64,000 nucleotides of DNA from Virgifigura deserti (GTDB taxonomy: Bacteria; Pseudomonadota; Alphaproteobacteria; Dongiales; Dongiaceae): positions 186,001 through 250,000 of the forward strand of contig QOZR01000002.1 of the NCBI GenBank assembly GCA_003576685.1. The letters are read 5' to 3'. The notes beneath the pieces are model-generated. The model saw only the letters and a program-made list of their open reading frames with translations, was not told the DNA's origin and made no database searches. The translations under genes and the position numbers were made by a program. Below are positions 16,993-26,309 of the stretch, piece after piece. Numbering within the stretch: position 1 is the first letter of the stretch; each line of letters opens with the position of its first letter.

Positions 16993-18420
16993 ATGACGGA
17001 GTTGACGTTGCGAACCCTGGACGGACAGAGCCGACCGATGGACGACGAAGCCATCGATCGGTTGGGGTCACAGCTCCGTGGGACTGTGGTCAGGCCCCAA
17101 TCCCCGGAATATGAGGAGGTGCGGCAGGTCTGGAACGCCATGATCGACCGGCGCCCCGGCCTCATCGTCCAGTGCGCCGGTGCGGCCGATGTGCTGGCAT
17201 GCGTGCGCTTTGCTCGCAAGCACCGGCTGCTCACATCGGTCCGTGGGGCCGGCCATAACATTGCCGGCAGTTCCGTGTGCGACGGCGGACTGATGATCGA
17301 CCTCACGCCAATGAAATCGGTGCGGGTCGACCCGACGAACCGCACCGCGCGCGTCGAGCCGGGCGTGACGCTCGGCGAGTTCGACAAGGAAGCCCAGGCC
17401 TTTGGTCTCGCCACGCCCCTCGGTATCAATTCGACCACGGGAGTCGCCGGGCTGACCCTGGGCGGCGGTTTCGGCTGGCTCTCGCGCAGATACGGCATGA
17501 CCATCGACAATCTGGTTGCGGCCGATGTGGTGACCGCCGCCGGCGAGCTGATGCATGCCAGCGAGCAGGAGCACCCTGAGCTGTTCTGGGCCATCCGCGG
17601 CGGCGGAGGCAATTTCGGCATCGTCACGTCGTTCGAATTCCGGCTGCACGCGGTCGGGCCGGATGTGCTCGCAGGCCTGATCGTGCATCCGTTCGAGGGG
17701 GCCGGCGACCTGCTGCGCCGTTATCGCGATTTCGCCGCCAACAGCCCGGACGACCTGTCCTGCTGGGTCGTGCTGCGCAAGGCGCCGCCTCTGCCGTTCC
17801 TGCCGCCGGAGGTGCATGGCAAGGAGGTCGTGGTCTTCGCCCTCTGCCATGCCGGCGACCCTGCCGAAGGCCAGAAGGCGATCGAGCCGCTGATGGCGCT
17901 TGGCCAGCCGGTCGGAACCCATGTCGACATTATGCCTTACACCGCTTGGCAGTCGGCGTTCGATCCCCTGCTGACGCCGGGTGCGCGCAACTACTGGAAG
18001 TCCCATAACTTCACGGAACTCGACGACGAGGCCATCGACCTGACCGTTCGATATGCCGGGCAATTGCCGACCCCGCAATGCGAGATCTTCATCGGCCAGA
18101 TCGGCGGGGCAACCAAACGGGTGGCGGCGGATGCTATGGCCTATCCCCACCGGGATGCCGATTTCGTGATGAACGTCCATACCCGGTGGGACGATCCGGC
18201 CGAGGACCAGCGGTGCATCGCGTGGGCTCGTGAGTTCTTCAACGCCGCCGCACCACACGCCACTGGCGGGGTCTATGTCAACTTCATCACCGAGGACGAG
18301 GAGCGGGTCGCGGCGGCCTATGGCGGAAACTACGACCGCTTGGCGGACATCAAGCGCCGATACGACCCGGAGAACCTGTTCCGCCTCAACCAGAATATCC
18401 CGGGCAAAGCGGCAGCGTAG
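16993..18420 (+). CDS. FAD-binding (VAO/BBE-type) oxidoreductase
   Basis: Flavoenzyme of 475 residues with an N-terminal FAD_binding_4 domain and a C-terminal berberine-bridge (BBE) segment (YVNFITEDEERVAAAYG...YDRLADIKRRYDPENLFRLNQNI). His88 in VRGAGHNIAG is the residue that links covalently to FAD in this family. The Cys that gives a second link in bicovalent members is absent (the loop reads NSTTGVAGLTLGGG), so a single covalent link is expected. No signal peptide, so cytoplasmic. GGAG lies ten bases before the ATG. Substrate unknown; such enzymes oxidise sugars, alcohols or polyphenols. Confidence 0.92.
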   Translation: MTELTLRTLDGQSRPMDDEAIDRLGSQLRGTVVRPQSPEYEEVRQVWNAMIDRRPGLIVQCAGAADVLACVRFARKHRLLTSVRGAGHNIAGSSVCDGGLMIDLTPMKSVRVDPTNRTARVEPGVTLGEFDKEAQAFGLATPLGINSTTGVAGLTLGGGFGWLSRRYGMTIDNLVAADVVTAAGELMHASEQEHPELFWAIRGGGGNFGIVTSFEFRLHAVGPDVLAGLIVHPFEGAGDLLRRYRDFAANSPDDLSCWVVLRKAPPLPFLPPEVHGKEVVVFALCHAGDPAEGQKAIEPLMALGQPVGTHVDIMPYTAWQSAFDPLLTPGARNYWKSHNFTELDDEAIDLTVRYAGQLPTPQCEIFIGQIGGATKRVAADAMAYPHRDADFVMNVHTRWDDPAEDQRCIAWAREFFNAAAPHATGGVYVNFITEDEERVAAAYGGNYDRLADIKRRYDPENLFRLNQNIPGKAAA

Positions 18421-18427
18421 ACGACCC

Positions 18428-18458
18428 CCGATCCGGCGCGCCGTCCGCGCCGGATCGG
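18428..18458 (+). terminator. Hairpin terminator after the flavoenzyme gene
   Basis: A 13-bp stem (CCGATCCGGCGCG and its complement) with a five-base loop starts 8 bases after the stop. No T run follows, so efficiency is uncertain. Confidence 0.6.
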
Positions 18459-18498
18459 AGCCGAGTGAACCGCGCGCCCGGCACGGCGTTTGTCTGGC

Positions 18499-19323
18499 AT
18501 GCGCCGGACCTCCGCCGTCATCGCCCTGCTGACTGCCCTCGCCGGCGCGTCCGCCAATGCGGAAACGCCCGGGCGGTCGGCGGGCTGCGGGCGCCCGCCG
18601 CCAGACGCGCCACCGCAAAGCATCGACGTTGGCGGCGTGAGCCGCGTGCTGATTGCCTTCGTTCCGGACGGATACGACCCTGAGCGCGCCTATCGACTCG
18701 TCCTGGCCTTCCACGGACGAACAAACCCGGCCACCCGAGCGCGCCGATATTATGGCCTCGAGGCCGTGGACGAGGACGGCACGATCTTCGTCTATCCGCA
18801 GGCCTTGCGGCAGGAGGACGGAACGTTCGTGTGGCGCCTGCCGGAAGACCTTGCCCTCTTCGACAGGGTCGTCGATCGGTTCGCCGGCCGGTACTGCATC
18901 GCGATGGACGAGATCTTCGCGGTCGGCCATTCTCTGGGTGCCTCCTTCGTGAACAGCCTGGCCTGCGCGCGCGGGAACCTTCTGCGAGGCATCGCGACCG
19001 TGGCCGGGGGAATCAGCGAGGTGAACTGCTCGGGCCAAACCGCGGCCTTGCTGCTTCACAACCCGGAGGACCGGCTGGTGCCGATCTCGGAGGGCCGGGC
19101 CGCCCTCGAGGCCCTGCTCGTCCAGAACGATCTGTCCGGAGAGCCGATAGAGCGTTATGCGGCACCGTTTGCCTGTGAACGGTTCGGGACGCGCGAGAAT
19201 CGAAACCCGGTTATCTGGTGCCTCTACGGCCAGGATGACACGCAAGCAAGCCGGGACTATCCCCATGGGTGGCCGGAGGGGGCCGAGCGGGCCGCGATGA
19301 CCTTCTTCGCCGAACTCGAATGA
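18499..19323 (+). CDS. Secreted alpha/beta hydrolase, LpqC / PHB-depolymerase-like esterase
   Basis: 274 residues with a Sec signal (MRRTSAVIALLTALAGASANA). The hydrolase core shows FVPDGYDPERAYRLVLAFHG, the nucleophile elbow GHSLGAS, an acidic residue in NPEDRLVP and a His in YPHGWP near the end, giving the Ser-Asp-His triad. This order fits LpqC-like polyhydroxybutyrate-depolymerase-family esterases (family ESTHER esterase_phb). ATG 18499 is preferred over the TTG at 18490 because it starts the signal peptide. Several Cys residues suggest disulfides. Natural ester substrate unknown. It is convergent with opgH. Confidence 0.85.
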   Translation: MRRTSAVIALLTALAGASANAETPGRSAGCGRPPPDAPPQSIDVGGVSRVLIAFVPDGYDPERAYRLVLAFHGRTNPATRARRYYGLEAVDEDGTIFVYPQALRQEDGTFVWRLPEDLALFDRVVDRFAGRYCIAMDEIFAVGHSLGASFVNSLACARGNLLRGIATVAGGISEVNCSGQTAALLLHNPEDRLVPISEGRAALEALLVQNDLSGEPIERYAAPFACERFGTRENRNPVIWCLYGQDDTQASRDYPHGWPEGAERAAMTFFAELE

Positions 19324-19385
19324 TGGCGACACCCTGACGGAATAGGGCGGATGTGACACCCGCCCCTAAAGCATCGGCATGATGC

Positions 19386-21500
19386 CTATGCCGCTTTGGC
19401 CCGGTCCTGCAGACGGTCTTGCTGCAGCGCGCGCAGCGTCGGCGGGTCGAATAGGACCGCCATCTGCTCCGGCACCGTCAGCAGCGCGGGGTCGGGACCG
19501 TCACCTTCGGACTGCGCGAGCTTGAGCCGAGCCGAGGCCAAGGCAGCCTCCTCGGCCGCGGTCGGCGTCGCGTCTCCGGGCAGCAGGGCGATATGGAGGG
19601 CGTTGACGAGCGGATCCTCGACGACCGCCGCGACGGCACCGTCCGACGAGACGGTCGCGCCCTCGATGCTATCGGCCAGTTCCGCGGCGCGGCGCAGCAC
19701 CGGCATCGTTTCCGTCTCTTCCGGGATCAGGAACAGGCCGCGGCGCCGCGTCCACCGGCCAAGGCTCTGGCGCGCGGAAAGGATGGTCAGCGGAACCGCA
19801 AGCACCAGCCCGATGACGACCGGCATCATCCAGGGAAGCAGCGCCGGCTCGATCCAGTACGAGACCACTGCCAGAGCGAGGCCGATCAGGCTGTGGACGC
19901 CATGGCGCCGCAGCGCCTCGCCCCAGCCGATGCCGCCGTCGTCCCGACACTGCCCCCCCCAGCCCGTATCGCGTCCGACCAGGATGCTGGCGACGAAGCC
20001 GCTGTGGAACAGCATCATGATCGGCGCCAGCAGCGCGGAGAACACCGTCTCCAGCACCACGCCGAGGGTCGCGCGGCCGAATCCGCCGAAGCGGCGGGCG
20101 GCGCCGCGATAACGCAACAGCAGGACGAGGCTGTAGAGCTTCGGCGCCAACAGCATGCCGATGACGATCGCGAACAGGCTTTTGGCCAGCCCTTGGTCGA
20201 TGAGCGGCCAAATCGGGAACAGGGTCTCGTAGGACGCGAAGTAAGTCGGTTCCGTCAGCGTCTCCTGCCAGGCGGCGAGCAGCCCGATCACGATCATCGC
20301 CAGCCAGAGTGGCGAAGCGAGATAGGACATCACCCCCATCACCAGATGCAGCCGGCTGAGCAAGCGCAGCCGTTGCGCCGGCAGCACGCGCAAATGCTGC
20401 AGGTTGCCCTGGCACCAGCGCCGGTCCCGCTTGGCATAGTCGATCACGGTCGGTGGGCATTCCTCGTAGCTGCCGCCCAGCTCCGGCACCAGCCAGACTG
20501 TCCAGCCGGCCCGACGGATCAGAGCCGCCTCGACGAAATCGTGGCTGAGGATGTGGCCGCCGAAGGGCGGGCGGCCCGACAGCGTCGGCAGGCCGCAGCT
20601 TTCGATGAAGGCCCGGGTGCGAATGATCGCGTTGTGGCCCCAGTAATTGCCGTCGCCGAGGCTCCAGAAAGCGAAGCCGGCGGTCGATACCGGACCGTAG
20701 AGGCGATTGGCGAACTGCTGGAAGCGGGCGAACAGCGTGTTGCGGTTGACCGTCACCGGCGGCGCCTGGATAATTCCGGCGCGCGGATTGGCCTCCATCA
20801 GGCGGGCCATCGCGACCAGCGTCTCGCCGGCCATGATGCTATCGGCGTCGAGCACGACCATATGGTCGTAGCGACAGCCCCAGCGACAACAGAAATCGGC
20901 GATGTTGCCAGCCTTGCGGGCGGTGTTGCGTCGACGCTTGCGATAGAAGATTCGCCCCTGCCCTCCGACCCGGCGGCAGAAGGAGAGCCAATTCATCTCC
21001 TCCGCGACCCAGACGGCCGGGTCGGTCGAGTCGCTCAGAATGAAGAAATCGAAGCTGTCGAGATGCCCGGTCTCGGCGAGCGATTCGTACATCGCCTGGA
21101 GATGCGCCGTGACCCGGGCCGGGTCCTCATTGTAGACCGGCATCAGGATGGCGGTGCGGGTCGCGAGCGGGGGCCCCTTTTCCTCTGCGGCTTCCGTTCC
21201 GGGGATGACCCCGGCCGGCATGACCAGCCCCGCGGTCTGCCGGCCGGCCATCAGAGCGAAAAACCCGGCGGTGACGCTCCAGAACGAGATCGCGATCCAC
21301 GCGAAGCTGATCGTGAACAGCGCGAGCAGGACAACATCCAATTCGGTCAGGCCGCCGCTGCTAAGTACGGCATGCATGGCGCGCGTAGCCGCGACGATGG
21401 ACAGGCCGGTTGCGCCGAAAACCAGCAAACGACGAGTCCAGGCCGATGCGGCCGAACCCTGCCAGCCGCCCTCGGAACCGTTAGACGAGGTGGGTACCAT
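19386..21500 (-). CDS. opgH: Glucans biosynthesis glucosyltransferase OpgH (MdoH)
   Basis: Inner-membrane GT2 enzyme that makes and exports the linear backbone of osmoregulated periplasmic glucans from UDP-glucose. 704 residues with hydrophobic helices near residues 25-95 and a block from about 370 to 570 flanking the catalytic domain. Catalytic marks: ILMPVYNED, VLDADSIMAGETLV (DxD), FVEAALIRRAGW and the Q/R-x-x-R-W motif in KRDRRWCQGN. An acidic C-terminal tail follows the last helix. It lies 27 bases after the unknown gene of the operon opgG-x-opgH; GAGAGTCGAGA precedes the ATG. Confidence 0.95.
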   Translation of the reverse strand: MVPTSSNGSEGGWQGSAASAWTRRLLVFGATGLSIVAATRAMHAVLSSGGLTELDVVLLALFTISFAWIAISFWSVTAGFFALMAGRQTAGLVMPAGVIPGTEAAEEKGPPLATRTAILMPVYNEDPARVTAHLQAMYESLAETGHLDSFDFFILSDSTDPAVWVAEEMNWLSFCRRVGGQGRIFYRKRRRNTARKAGNIADFCCRWGCRYDHMVVLDADSIMAGETLVAMARLMEANPRAGIIQAPPVTVNRNTLFARFQQFANRLYGPVSTAGFAFWSLGDGNYWGHNAIIRTRAFIESCGLPTLSGRPPFGGHILSHDFVEAALIRRAGWTVWLVPELGGSYEECPPTVIDYAKRDRRWCQGNLQHLRVLPAQRLRLLSRLHLVMGVMSYLASPLWLAMIVIGLLAAWQETLTEPTYFASYETLFPIWPLIDQGLAKSLFAIVIGMLLAPKLYSLVLLLRYRGAARRFGGFGRATLGVVLETVFSALLAPIMMLFHSGFVASILVGRDTGWGGQCRDDGGIGWGEALRRHGVHSLIGLALAVVSYWIEPALLPWMMPVVIGLVLAVPLTILSARQSLGRWTRRRGLFLIPEETETMPVLRRAAELADSIEGATVSSDGAVAAVVEDPLVNALHIALLPGDATPTAAEEAALASARLKLAQSEGDGPDPALLTVPEQMAVLFDPPTLRALQQDRLQDRAKAA

Positions 21501-21527
21501 TCTCGACTCTCAGGCAATTCCTGGTGT

Positions 21528-22001
21528 TCAGGCCTGCGGCGCCTTGCTCGCCGGCCTGCGCAGAAGTTGGCGCACCGGACCCAGCGACCAGACCGGGCTC
21601 AAATTCTGCTCCGGCATCGTCACTGCCGGGTGCGGAATTGGGAGCGGGGCGGCCAAACGCAGGGCGTCGATCATCTCGACCGGCGGTGCTTCGGCATCAA
21701 GGAAATATTGGGGCCACCGCTGTGCCGCATCGGACAGCAGAAAAGCCACGCGGCCGATCGCCTCCGCATCGACCGATGCAGCCATGGCCAAGCCGAGGCT
21801 GTCGATGAACCATACTTCGACCCGCCGCCGAATCTGCGCCACGACGTCCTCGGCCCGCTCGGCCGGATCGAGCGCCGCCAGAGCCCGCTCGATCAACCGT
21901 TCGAGCGCCACCGATTCGTCGAATCCAAAGCCCAGGAAATATGTTCGCAACCGTTGGACGGCGTCGGAATCCACCCGCCGTTCCACGATCACGCCGTCCA
22001 T
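21528..22001 (-). CDS. Unknown protein encoded between opgG and opgH
   Basis: 157-residue cytoplasmic-type protein whose ATG (22001) overlaps the end of opgG by 13 bases and which ends 27 bases before opgH, so the three are surely one operon. It is mostly helical (DSDAVQRLRTYFLGFGFDESVALERLIERALAAL; PAERAEDVVAQIRRRVEVWF) with a Pro-rich C-terminal part (APLPIPHPAV). No signal peptide or transmembrane segment. No family is recognised. The position suggests a role in glucan synthesis, for example regulation of OpgH, but nothing in the sequence proves it. Confidence 0.8.
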   Translation of the reverse strand: MDGVIVERRVDSDAVQRLRTYFLGFGFDESVALERLIERALAALDPAERAEDVVAQIRRRVEVWFIDSLGLAMAASVDAEAIGRVAFLLSDAAQRWPQYFLDAEAPPVEMIDALRLAAPLPIPHPAVTMPEQNLSPVWSLGPVRQLLRRPASKAPQA

Positions 22002-23551
22002 TGATAACTCCAGCTTTCCGTCAACACGGACTCTCCCAGCTTGAGGAAACTGCGCAACTCCGCCGGACCCTCCCCCTCCGGGCGGAAATCGAAGAACAGG
22101 CGCCAACCACCGGTCATGGGGTTCCGATGCGCCACCGGCTTCAGAAGCTCGCCTTTCGAAGCGGTGACGACCGGCTCCACCACCGCCTTCGCATCGAGCG
22201 ATGCGAGCGGTCCGCCGACAAACTCGATCACGAACTTGCGGAGGCCTTCCTCGTCGTCGGCGCCCGGGGTCGCACCGCTCCCGACCCGCGTGGCGACGAC
22301 TTCCGCCAGATTCGTCCGTTGCGGCGCGATGCGAGCCCAGTGCAGCCGGTAATCCAGGTTCCACTCCGTGCCCGGGAGGATCTGCTCCTCCGGCACCCAG
22401 AAGGCGACGATGTTGTCGTGGATCTCCTCATCGGTCGGAAGCTCGATCAGAAGAACGGCGCCCCTTCCCCAGTCATTGGCCGGCTCGACCCAGACACTCG
22501 GCCGCCGTTCGTAATGCGACTCCAGGTCTTGATAACCTTCGAAGTCCCGCTCCCGCTGCAATAGGCCGAAGCCGCGCGGGTTCTGATCGCCGAAGACACT
22601 GAGCTGCAGGCGCTGCGGATTGACCAGGGGTCGCCAGACCCACTCGCCGGACCCGCGCCAGATCGACAGCCCGTCTGAATCATGAACCTGTGGCCGGAAG
22701 TCATCCACCCCGACACGGTCGTTCGGGCCGAACAGGTACATGCTCGTCATCGGCGCCACTCCCAGCCGTTCGATCGGTTGGCGGGGAAAGAGAGCCGCCG
22801 ACACTTCGGTCACTGTCGTTTCTCCCGGACGTATGACAAAGGAATAGGCACCGGCGACGCTTGGACTGTCGAGTAACGCATGAACCGTCATTTCGGTTCC
22901 GCCTGGAGTCGGTCGTTCGAGCCAAAATTCGCGAAACGCCGGAAATTCCTCTCCTTTCGGCAAGCCGGTGTCGATCGCCAAGCCGCGGGCGGACAGTCCA
23001 TATTGCTGATACCGGCCCACGGCGCGGAAATAGCTTGCGCCCAGAAACACCGCGACCTCGTCGCGGTAGTCCGGTCGATTGATCGGGAAATGCAGCCGGA
23101 AGCCGGCGAAACCGAGATCGGCAGGCAGCGGCTCCTCGAACCCGTTGTCCCCATAATTGAACAGCTCCTGCGAGAACTGGAGCTCGCGGGCAACGTTGTC
23201 GACGACCTCGTGAATCCGGACCGGCGTTCTGTAGTAGGAGCCGAGATGGTAAAACTGCGCGGTGAAAGGCAGATCGGCATCCAGCCACAGGGCCCGCTCG
23301 GGCCTGTAGCGAATATCGCGGAACTCGTCGTAGCTGAGATCGGCGATCGGCGGCGGCAGCGTGTTGCCGGGCGCCTCATAGGCCGCGGCACCGAGCGTGC
23401 GGGCGCGTTCACGCAGCCAGCCGACGGAGAAAGGTTGCGGCTCGGCCATACGCGGACCGGCGGCGAGCGCCGGTGACAGGGGCGCAGACATGCCGGCGAC
23501 GAGCCACGGCGCGACCGCCAGCGAGGCAGCAAGAAAGTCTCTACGATACAA
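21989..23551 (-). CDS. opgG: Periplasmic glucans biosynthesis protein OpgG/OpgD (MdoG)
   Basis: 520 residues. Begins MYRRDFLAASLAVAPWLVAG, a twin-arginine signal as in OpgD; OpgG of enterics uses Sec, so the export route is closer to OpgD. The family beta-sandwich is evident: FSVGWLRERARTLG, LPADLGFAGFRLHFPINRP, VFLGASYFRAVGRYQQYGLS, WRPLVNPQRLQLS, and the C-terminal Ig-like part. It acts in the periplasm to branch or shape glucans made by OpgH. First gene of the three-gene operon; 243 bases separate it from the next gene upstream, where its promoter must lie. Confidence 0.94.
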   Translation of the reverse strand: MYRRDFLAASLAVAPWLVAGMSAPLSPALAAGPRMAEPQPFSVGWLRERARTLGAAAYEAPGNTLPPPIADLSYDEFRDIRYRPERALWLDADLPFTAQFYHLGSYYRTPVRIHEVVDNVARELQFSQELFNYGDNGFEEPLPADLGFAGFRLHFPINRPDYRDEVAVFLGASYFRAVGRYQQYGLSARGLAIDTGLPKGEEFPAFREFWLERPTPGGTEMTVHALLDSPSVAGAYSFVIRPGETTVTEVSAALFPRQPIERLGVAPMTSMYLFGPNDRVGVDDFRPQVHDSDGLSIWRGSGEWVWRPLVNPQRLQLSVFGDQNPRGFGLLQRERDFEGYQDLESHYERRPSVWVEPANDWGRGAVLLIELPTDEEIHDNIVAFWVPEEQILPGTEWNLDYRLHWARIAPQRTNLAEVVATRVGSGATPGADDEEGLRKFVIEFVGGPLASLDAKAVVEPVVTASKGELLKPVAHRNPMTGGWRLFFDFRPEGEGPAELRSFLKLGESVLTESWSYQWTA

Positions 23552-23794
23552 GATTGCTCTTTCGCTCTAAGCCTGTGGTACGGACATCTTGGGGGTTATC
23601 CACGGAACAGCAAATTTGCGGCAGAAGCATGACACTCTGGCTTCCGAAACGCGCACCCCTACATGACCGCCACGATCTGACACACCTCAAGAATGACCAC
23701 GGCTTCTAACGCCCTGGAACATTTGGTGTTCCAGCAATGTTCGTTAAAGAGCATATTTTCCTATTATCGACCGCCGGTAAAGTTCCGACAGGCG

Positions 23795-25198
23795 TTACAG
23801 GCGGACGACCTTACCCGGATTCATGCGGTTGTCTGGATCGAGCGCCATCTTAAGCAGGCGCATCACACCGACCGCGTCGCCATGCTCCGCCGTCAGGAAA
23901 TCGATCTTGCCGTAACCGATGCCATGTTCGCCGGTGCAGGTGCCGCCGAGTGCCAAGGCCCGCATCACCATGCGATCGTTGAGTCGCTTCGCCTCGGCCA
24001 TCTCCCGAAGGTCGTCGGGATCCACGACGAACACGAGATGGAAGTTTCCGTCGCCGACATGGCCGACGATGGGCGCCAGCAGGTTCGACCGCCGGATATC
24101 CGCCTTGGTTTCCGATATGCACTCGGCTAGCCGGGAAATCGGCACGCAGACATCCGTCGCCCATCCCTTCGCGCCGGGCCGGAGCGCCAGCGCGGCGTAA
24201 TAGGCGTCGTGCCGCGCCTGCCATAGGCGGCTGCGATCCTCCGGCCGTGTCGCCCAGCGGAAGTCGCCGACGCCGAACTCGGCGGCGAGGCCCTTCACCG
24301 TCTCGGCCTGCTCGACTACGCCGCGCGCGGTCCCATGGAACTCGAAGAACAGCGTCGGCTGCACCGGATAGTCGAGCTTCGAATAGCGGTTGACCGCCTC
24401 CATCTGGATCTCGTCGAGCAGCTCGATGCGCGCCACCGGCACGCCCGACTGGATCGTCAGGATCACGGTGTTCACCGCATCCTCCACCGTCGGAAAGGAA
24501 GCGACCGCAGCGGAGATCGCCTCCGGAACGCCGTAGAGCCGGAGCGTCAGCTCGGTTATGACGCCCAGCGTCCCCTCCGACCCGACGAACAGCCGCGTCA
24601 GGTCATAGCCCGCCGCCGATTTCCGTGCGCGTCCGCCGGTGCGGATCACCCGTCCGTCGGCCAGCACCACGGTCAAGCCGAGCACGTTCTCGCGCATCGT
24701 GCCATAGCGCACCGCGTTGGTGCCCGAAGCCCGCGTCGCCGCCATGCCGCCGAGCGACGCGTCGGCACCGGGATCGATCGGGAAGAACAGGCCGCTATGC
24801 CGCAAATGCTCATTGAGCTGCTTGCGGGTGACGCCCGCCTCCACCGTCACATCGAGGTCGCCCTCATTGACCGTCAGGACCCCGTTCATCTGGCTGAGGT
24901 CGATGCAGACGCCGCCTCTCAGCGCGGCAACATGGCCCTCGAGCGACGTCCCAGTACCGAACGGAATGACCGGCGCCCCATGGGCGGCGCAGATCTCGAC
25001 GATCTTGCGCACCTCCTCGGTCGAACGGGCGAAGGCGACGGCATCGGGCGCGTGCGGAGCATGGTAGGACTCGTCGCGGCCATGCTGCTCGCGCACCGCC
25101 GCCGCAGTCGACAGGCGATCGCCGAGCCGGTCGCGGAGCGCTTCGATCAGCCTGCTCGAAACCGGCGTCGGCGGGAGGTTGGCTTGCCGAGTCATCAT
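23795..25198 (-). CDS. FAD-linked 2-hydroxyacid dehydrogenase (GlcD / D-lactate dehydrogenase type)
   Basis: 467 residues, cytoplasmic or membrane-associated. FAD_binding_4 domain with IPFGTGTSLEGHVAAL and VTVEAGVTRKQLNEHL, then the FAD-oxidase C domain ending GGTCTGEHGIGYGKIDFL and NPGKVVRL. The family oxidises D-lactate, glycolate or D-2-hydroxyglutarate and reduces cytochrome c, quinone or an electron-transfer flavoprotein. HVGDGNFH supplies the metal/substrate His residues. No glcE or glcF partner is adjacent, which favours a single-subunit D-lactate dehydrogenase (cytochrome)-type enzyme; this is inference. Start could be either of two adjacent ATGs. Confidence 0.92.
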   Translation of the reverse strand: MMTRQANLPPTPVSSRLIEALRDRLGDRLSTAAAVREQHGRDESYHAPHAPDAVAFARSTEEVRKIVEICAAHGAPVIPFGTGTSLEGHVAALRGGVCIDLSQMNGVLTVNEGDLDVTVEAGVTRKQLNEHLRHSGLFFPIDPGADASLGGMAATRASGTNAVRYGTMRENVLGLTVVLADGRVIRTGGRARKSAAGYDLTRLFVGSEGTLGVITELTLRLYGVPEAISAAVASFPTVEDAVNTVILTIQSGVPVARIELLDEIQMEAVNRYSKLDYPVQPTLFFEFHGTARGVVEQAETVKGLAAEFGVGDFRWATRPEDRSRLWQARHDAYYAALALRPGAKGWATDVCVPISRLAECISETKADIRRSNLLAPIVGHVGDGNFHLVFVVDPDDLREMAEAKRLNDRMVMRALALGGTCTGEHGIGYGKIDFLTAEHGDAVGVMRLLKMALDPDNRMNPGKVVRL

Positions 25199-25355
25199 GC
25201 CACCGACGTCTTCCGATCAAACAACACGGCCGGAAAGCGTAGACCCTCGCTCGGGCCTCGGCAAGATACCCGACAAGATGATGGAATCCTGATCTACTCA
25301 GGCTATAGTCCTCGCCAGCTCGCCCCAGTCCGGCGCCGAGCCAGGGGGAACGTTC

Positions 25356-26093
25356 TTGGTCATCGAAGACCTTGTCGGCTGGCACCTCGTCTTCGCCGGC
25401 GGCGCCGTCGCGCTGGCCGGCGTCGTGCGCGGCTTCGCCGGTTTCGGCTCGGCGATGATCATCACGCCGGCCTTCAGCGCGATCTATGGACCGGCCGCCG
25501 CGGTACCGATAGGCCTGCTGATGGAGCTGATCCTTACCGCGCCGCTGATGCCGGGCGCCGCGCCGCTCGTCGAGTGGCGGCGGATCGCGACGCTGACGAT
25601 CGCGGCCGCCGTGACCGTTCCGATGGGCGCCTGGCTGCTGCTCTCGCTCGACGCCGAGATCATGCGATGGGCGATCTCCATCGCGGTGCTCGCCTTCGTC
25701 GCGATGCTCTCCTTCGGCTGGCGCTACACCGGCCGCCCCAAGCCGCTCGCCACGCTCGCGACAGGGGCGAGCAGCGGCCTGCTGAACGGCGCCTCAGGCA
25801 TGGGCGGGCCGCCGATCATCTTCTATTATCTGTCCGGTCCCGATGAGGCGCCGCGCGTCCGCGCGAGCTTCATCGTCTATTTCGCGCTGATCGACATTCT
25901 CGCCATCGCCGCGCTCTGGTGGAAAGGCGGAGTCACTGCCGATATTCTTCGTCAGGCGCTGCTGCTCGTTCCGCTCTATCTCGCTGCCGCCTGGATCGGC
26001 GCGCGGATGTTCGGTCGCGCCAACGATCGCACCTATCGTACGGTCGCGCTCGTCGTGCTGACGATTGTCGCCGTCATGAGTCTTGCAGTGTAG
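25356..26093 (+). CDS. TSUP family (TauE/SafE-type) membrane exporter
   Basis: 245 residues with seven to eight hydrophobic helices. The N-terminal GVVRGFAGFGSAMIITPAF and the repeat-half motif ASGMGGPPIIFYYLSGPD are the marks of the 4-toluene sulfonate uptake permease (TSUP) group, which move sulfite, sulfoacetate or other organosulfur anions. The start is a TTG at 25356, favoured by AGGGGGAAC seven bases upstream. No sulfur-metabolism genes are close, so the substrate is open. Confidence 0.9.
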   Translation: MVIEDLVGWHLVFAGGAVALAGVVRGFAGFGSAMIITPAFSAIYGPAAAVPIGLLMELILTAPLMPGAAPLVEWRRIATLTIAAAVTVPMGAWLLLSLDAEIMRWAISIAVLAFVAMLSFGWRYTGRPKPLATLATGASSGLLNGASGMGGPPIIFYYLSGPDEAPRVRASFIVYFALIDILAIAALWWKGGVTADILRQALLLVPLYLAAAWIGARMFGRANDRTYRTVALVVLTIVAVMSLAV

Positions 26094-26130
26094 CTCCAAT
26101 GATGGACATCGGCGCGAGAACTTGTCACAA

Positions 26131-26155
26131 CATTATCACCGATGTCGCGATAATG
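26131..26155. promoter_or_regulatory. Inverted repeat before the bactofilin gene
   Basis: CATTATC (26131-26137) and GATAATG (26149-26155) are perfect inverted 7-mers with an 11-base centre. It lies between the exporter stop and the bactofilin start, as a possible operator or weak hairpin. Confidence 0.3.
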
Positions 26156-26255
26156 ACCAACATACCCTCGGCACCCGCTACGGCCTGCAGGATCTTTCCA
26201 GCGAGCGGCCATGTCTTGAGCAGGGGGATCTACCGCGCGGCAACGAGTAGCAACG

Positions 26256-26285
26256 GGACGAGTCAGTCAACAGGACGAGTCAGTC
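26256..26285. repeat. 13-bp direct repeat upstream of the bactofilin gene
   Basis: GGACGAGTCAGTC occurs at 26256-26268 and again at 26273-26285, 25 bases before ATG 26310. It looks like a small tandem duplication; any regulatory role is unknown. Confidence 0.5.
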
Positions 26286-26309
26286 GCTGAGCGAGAGGTC
26301 ACATCCATT

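Noticed and set aside
17068..19359. 763-codon minus-strand frame
   Set aside because: Opposite the flavoenzyme and esterase genes, both with intact motifs; no ribosome binding site or family match.
19593..22004. 803-codon plus-strand frame opposite opgH
   Set aside because: OpgH motifs on the minus strand are complete; the plus translation is Arg/Ala/Gln/His-rich with no domain.
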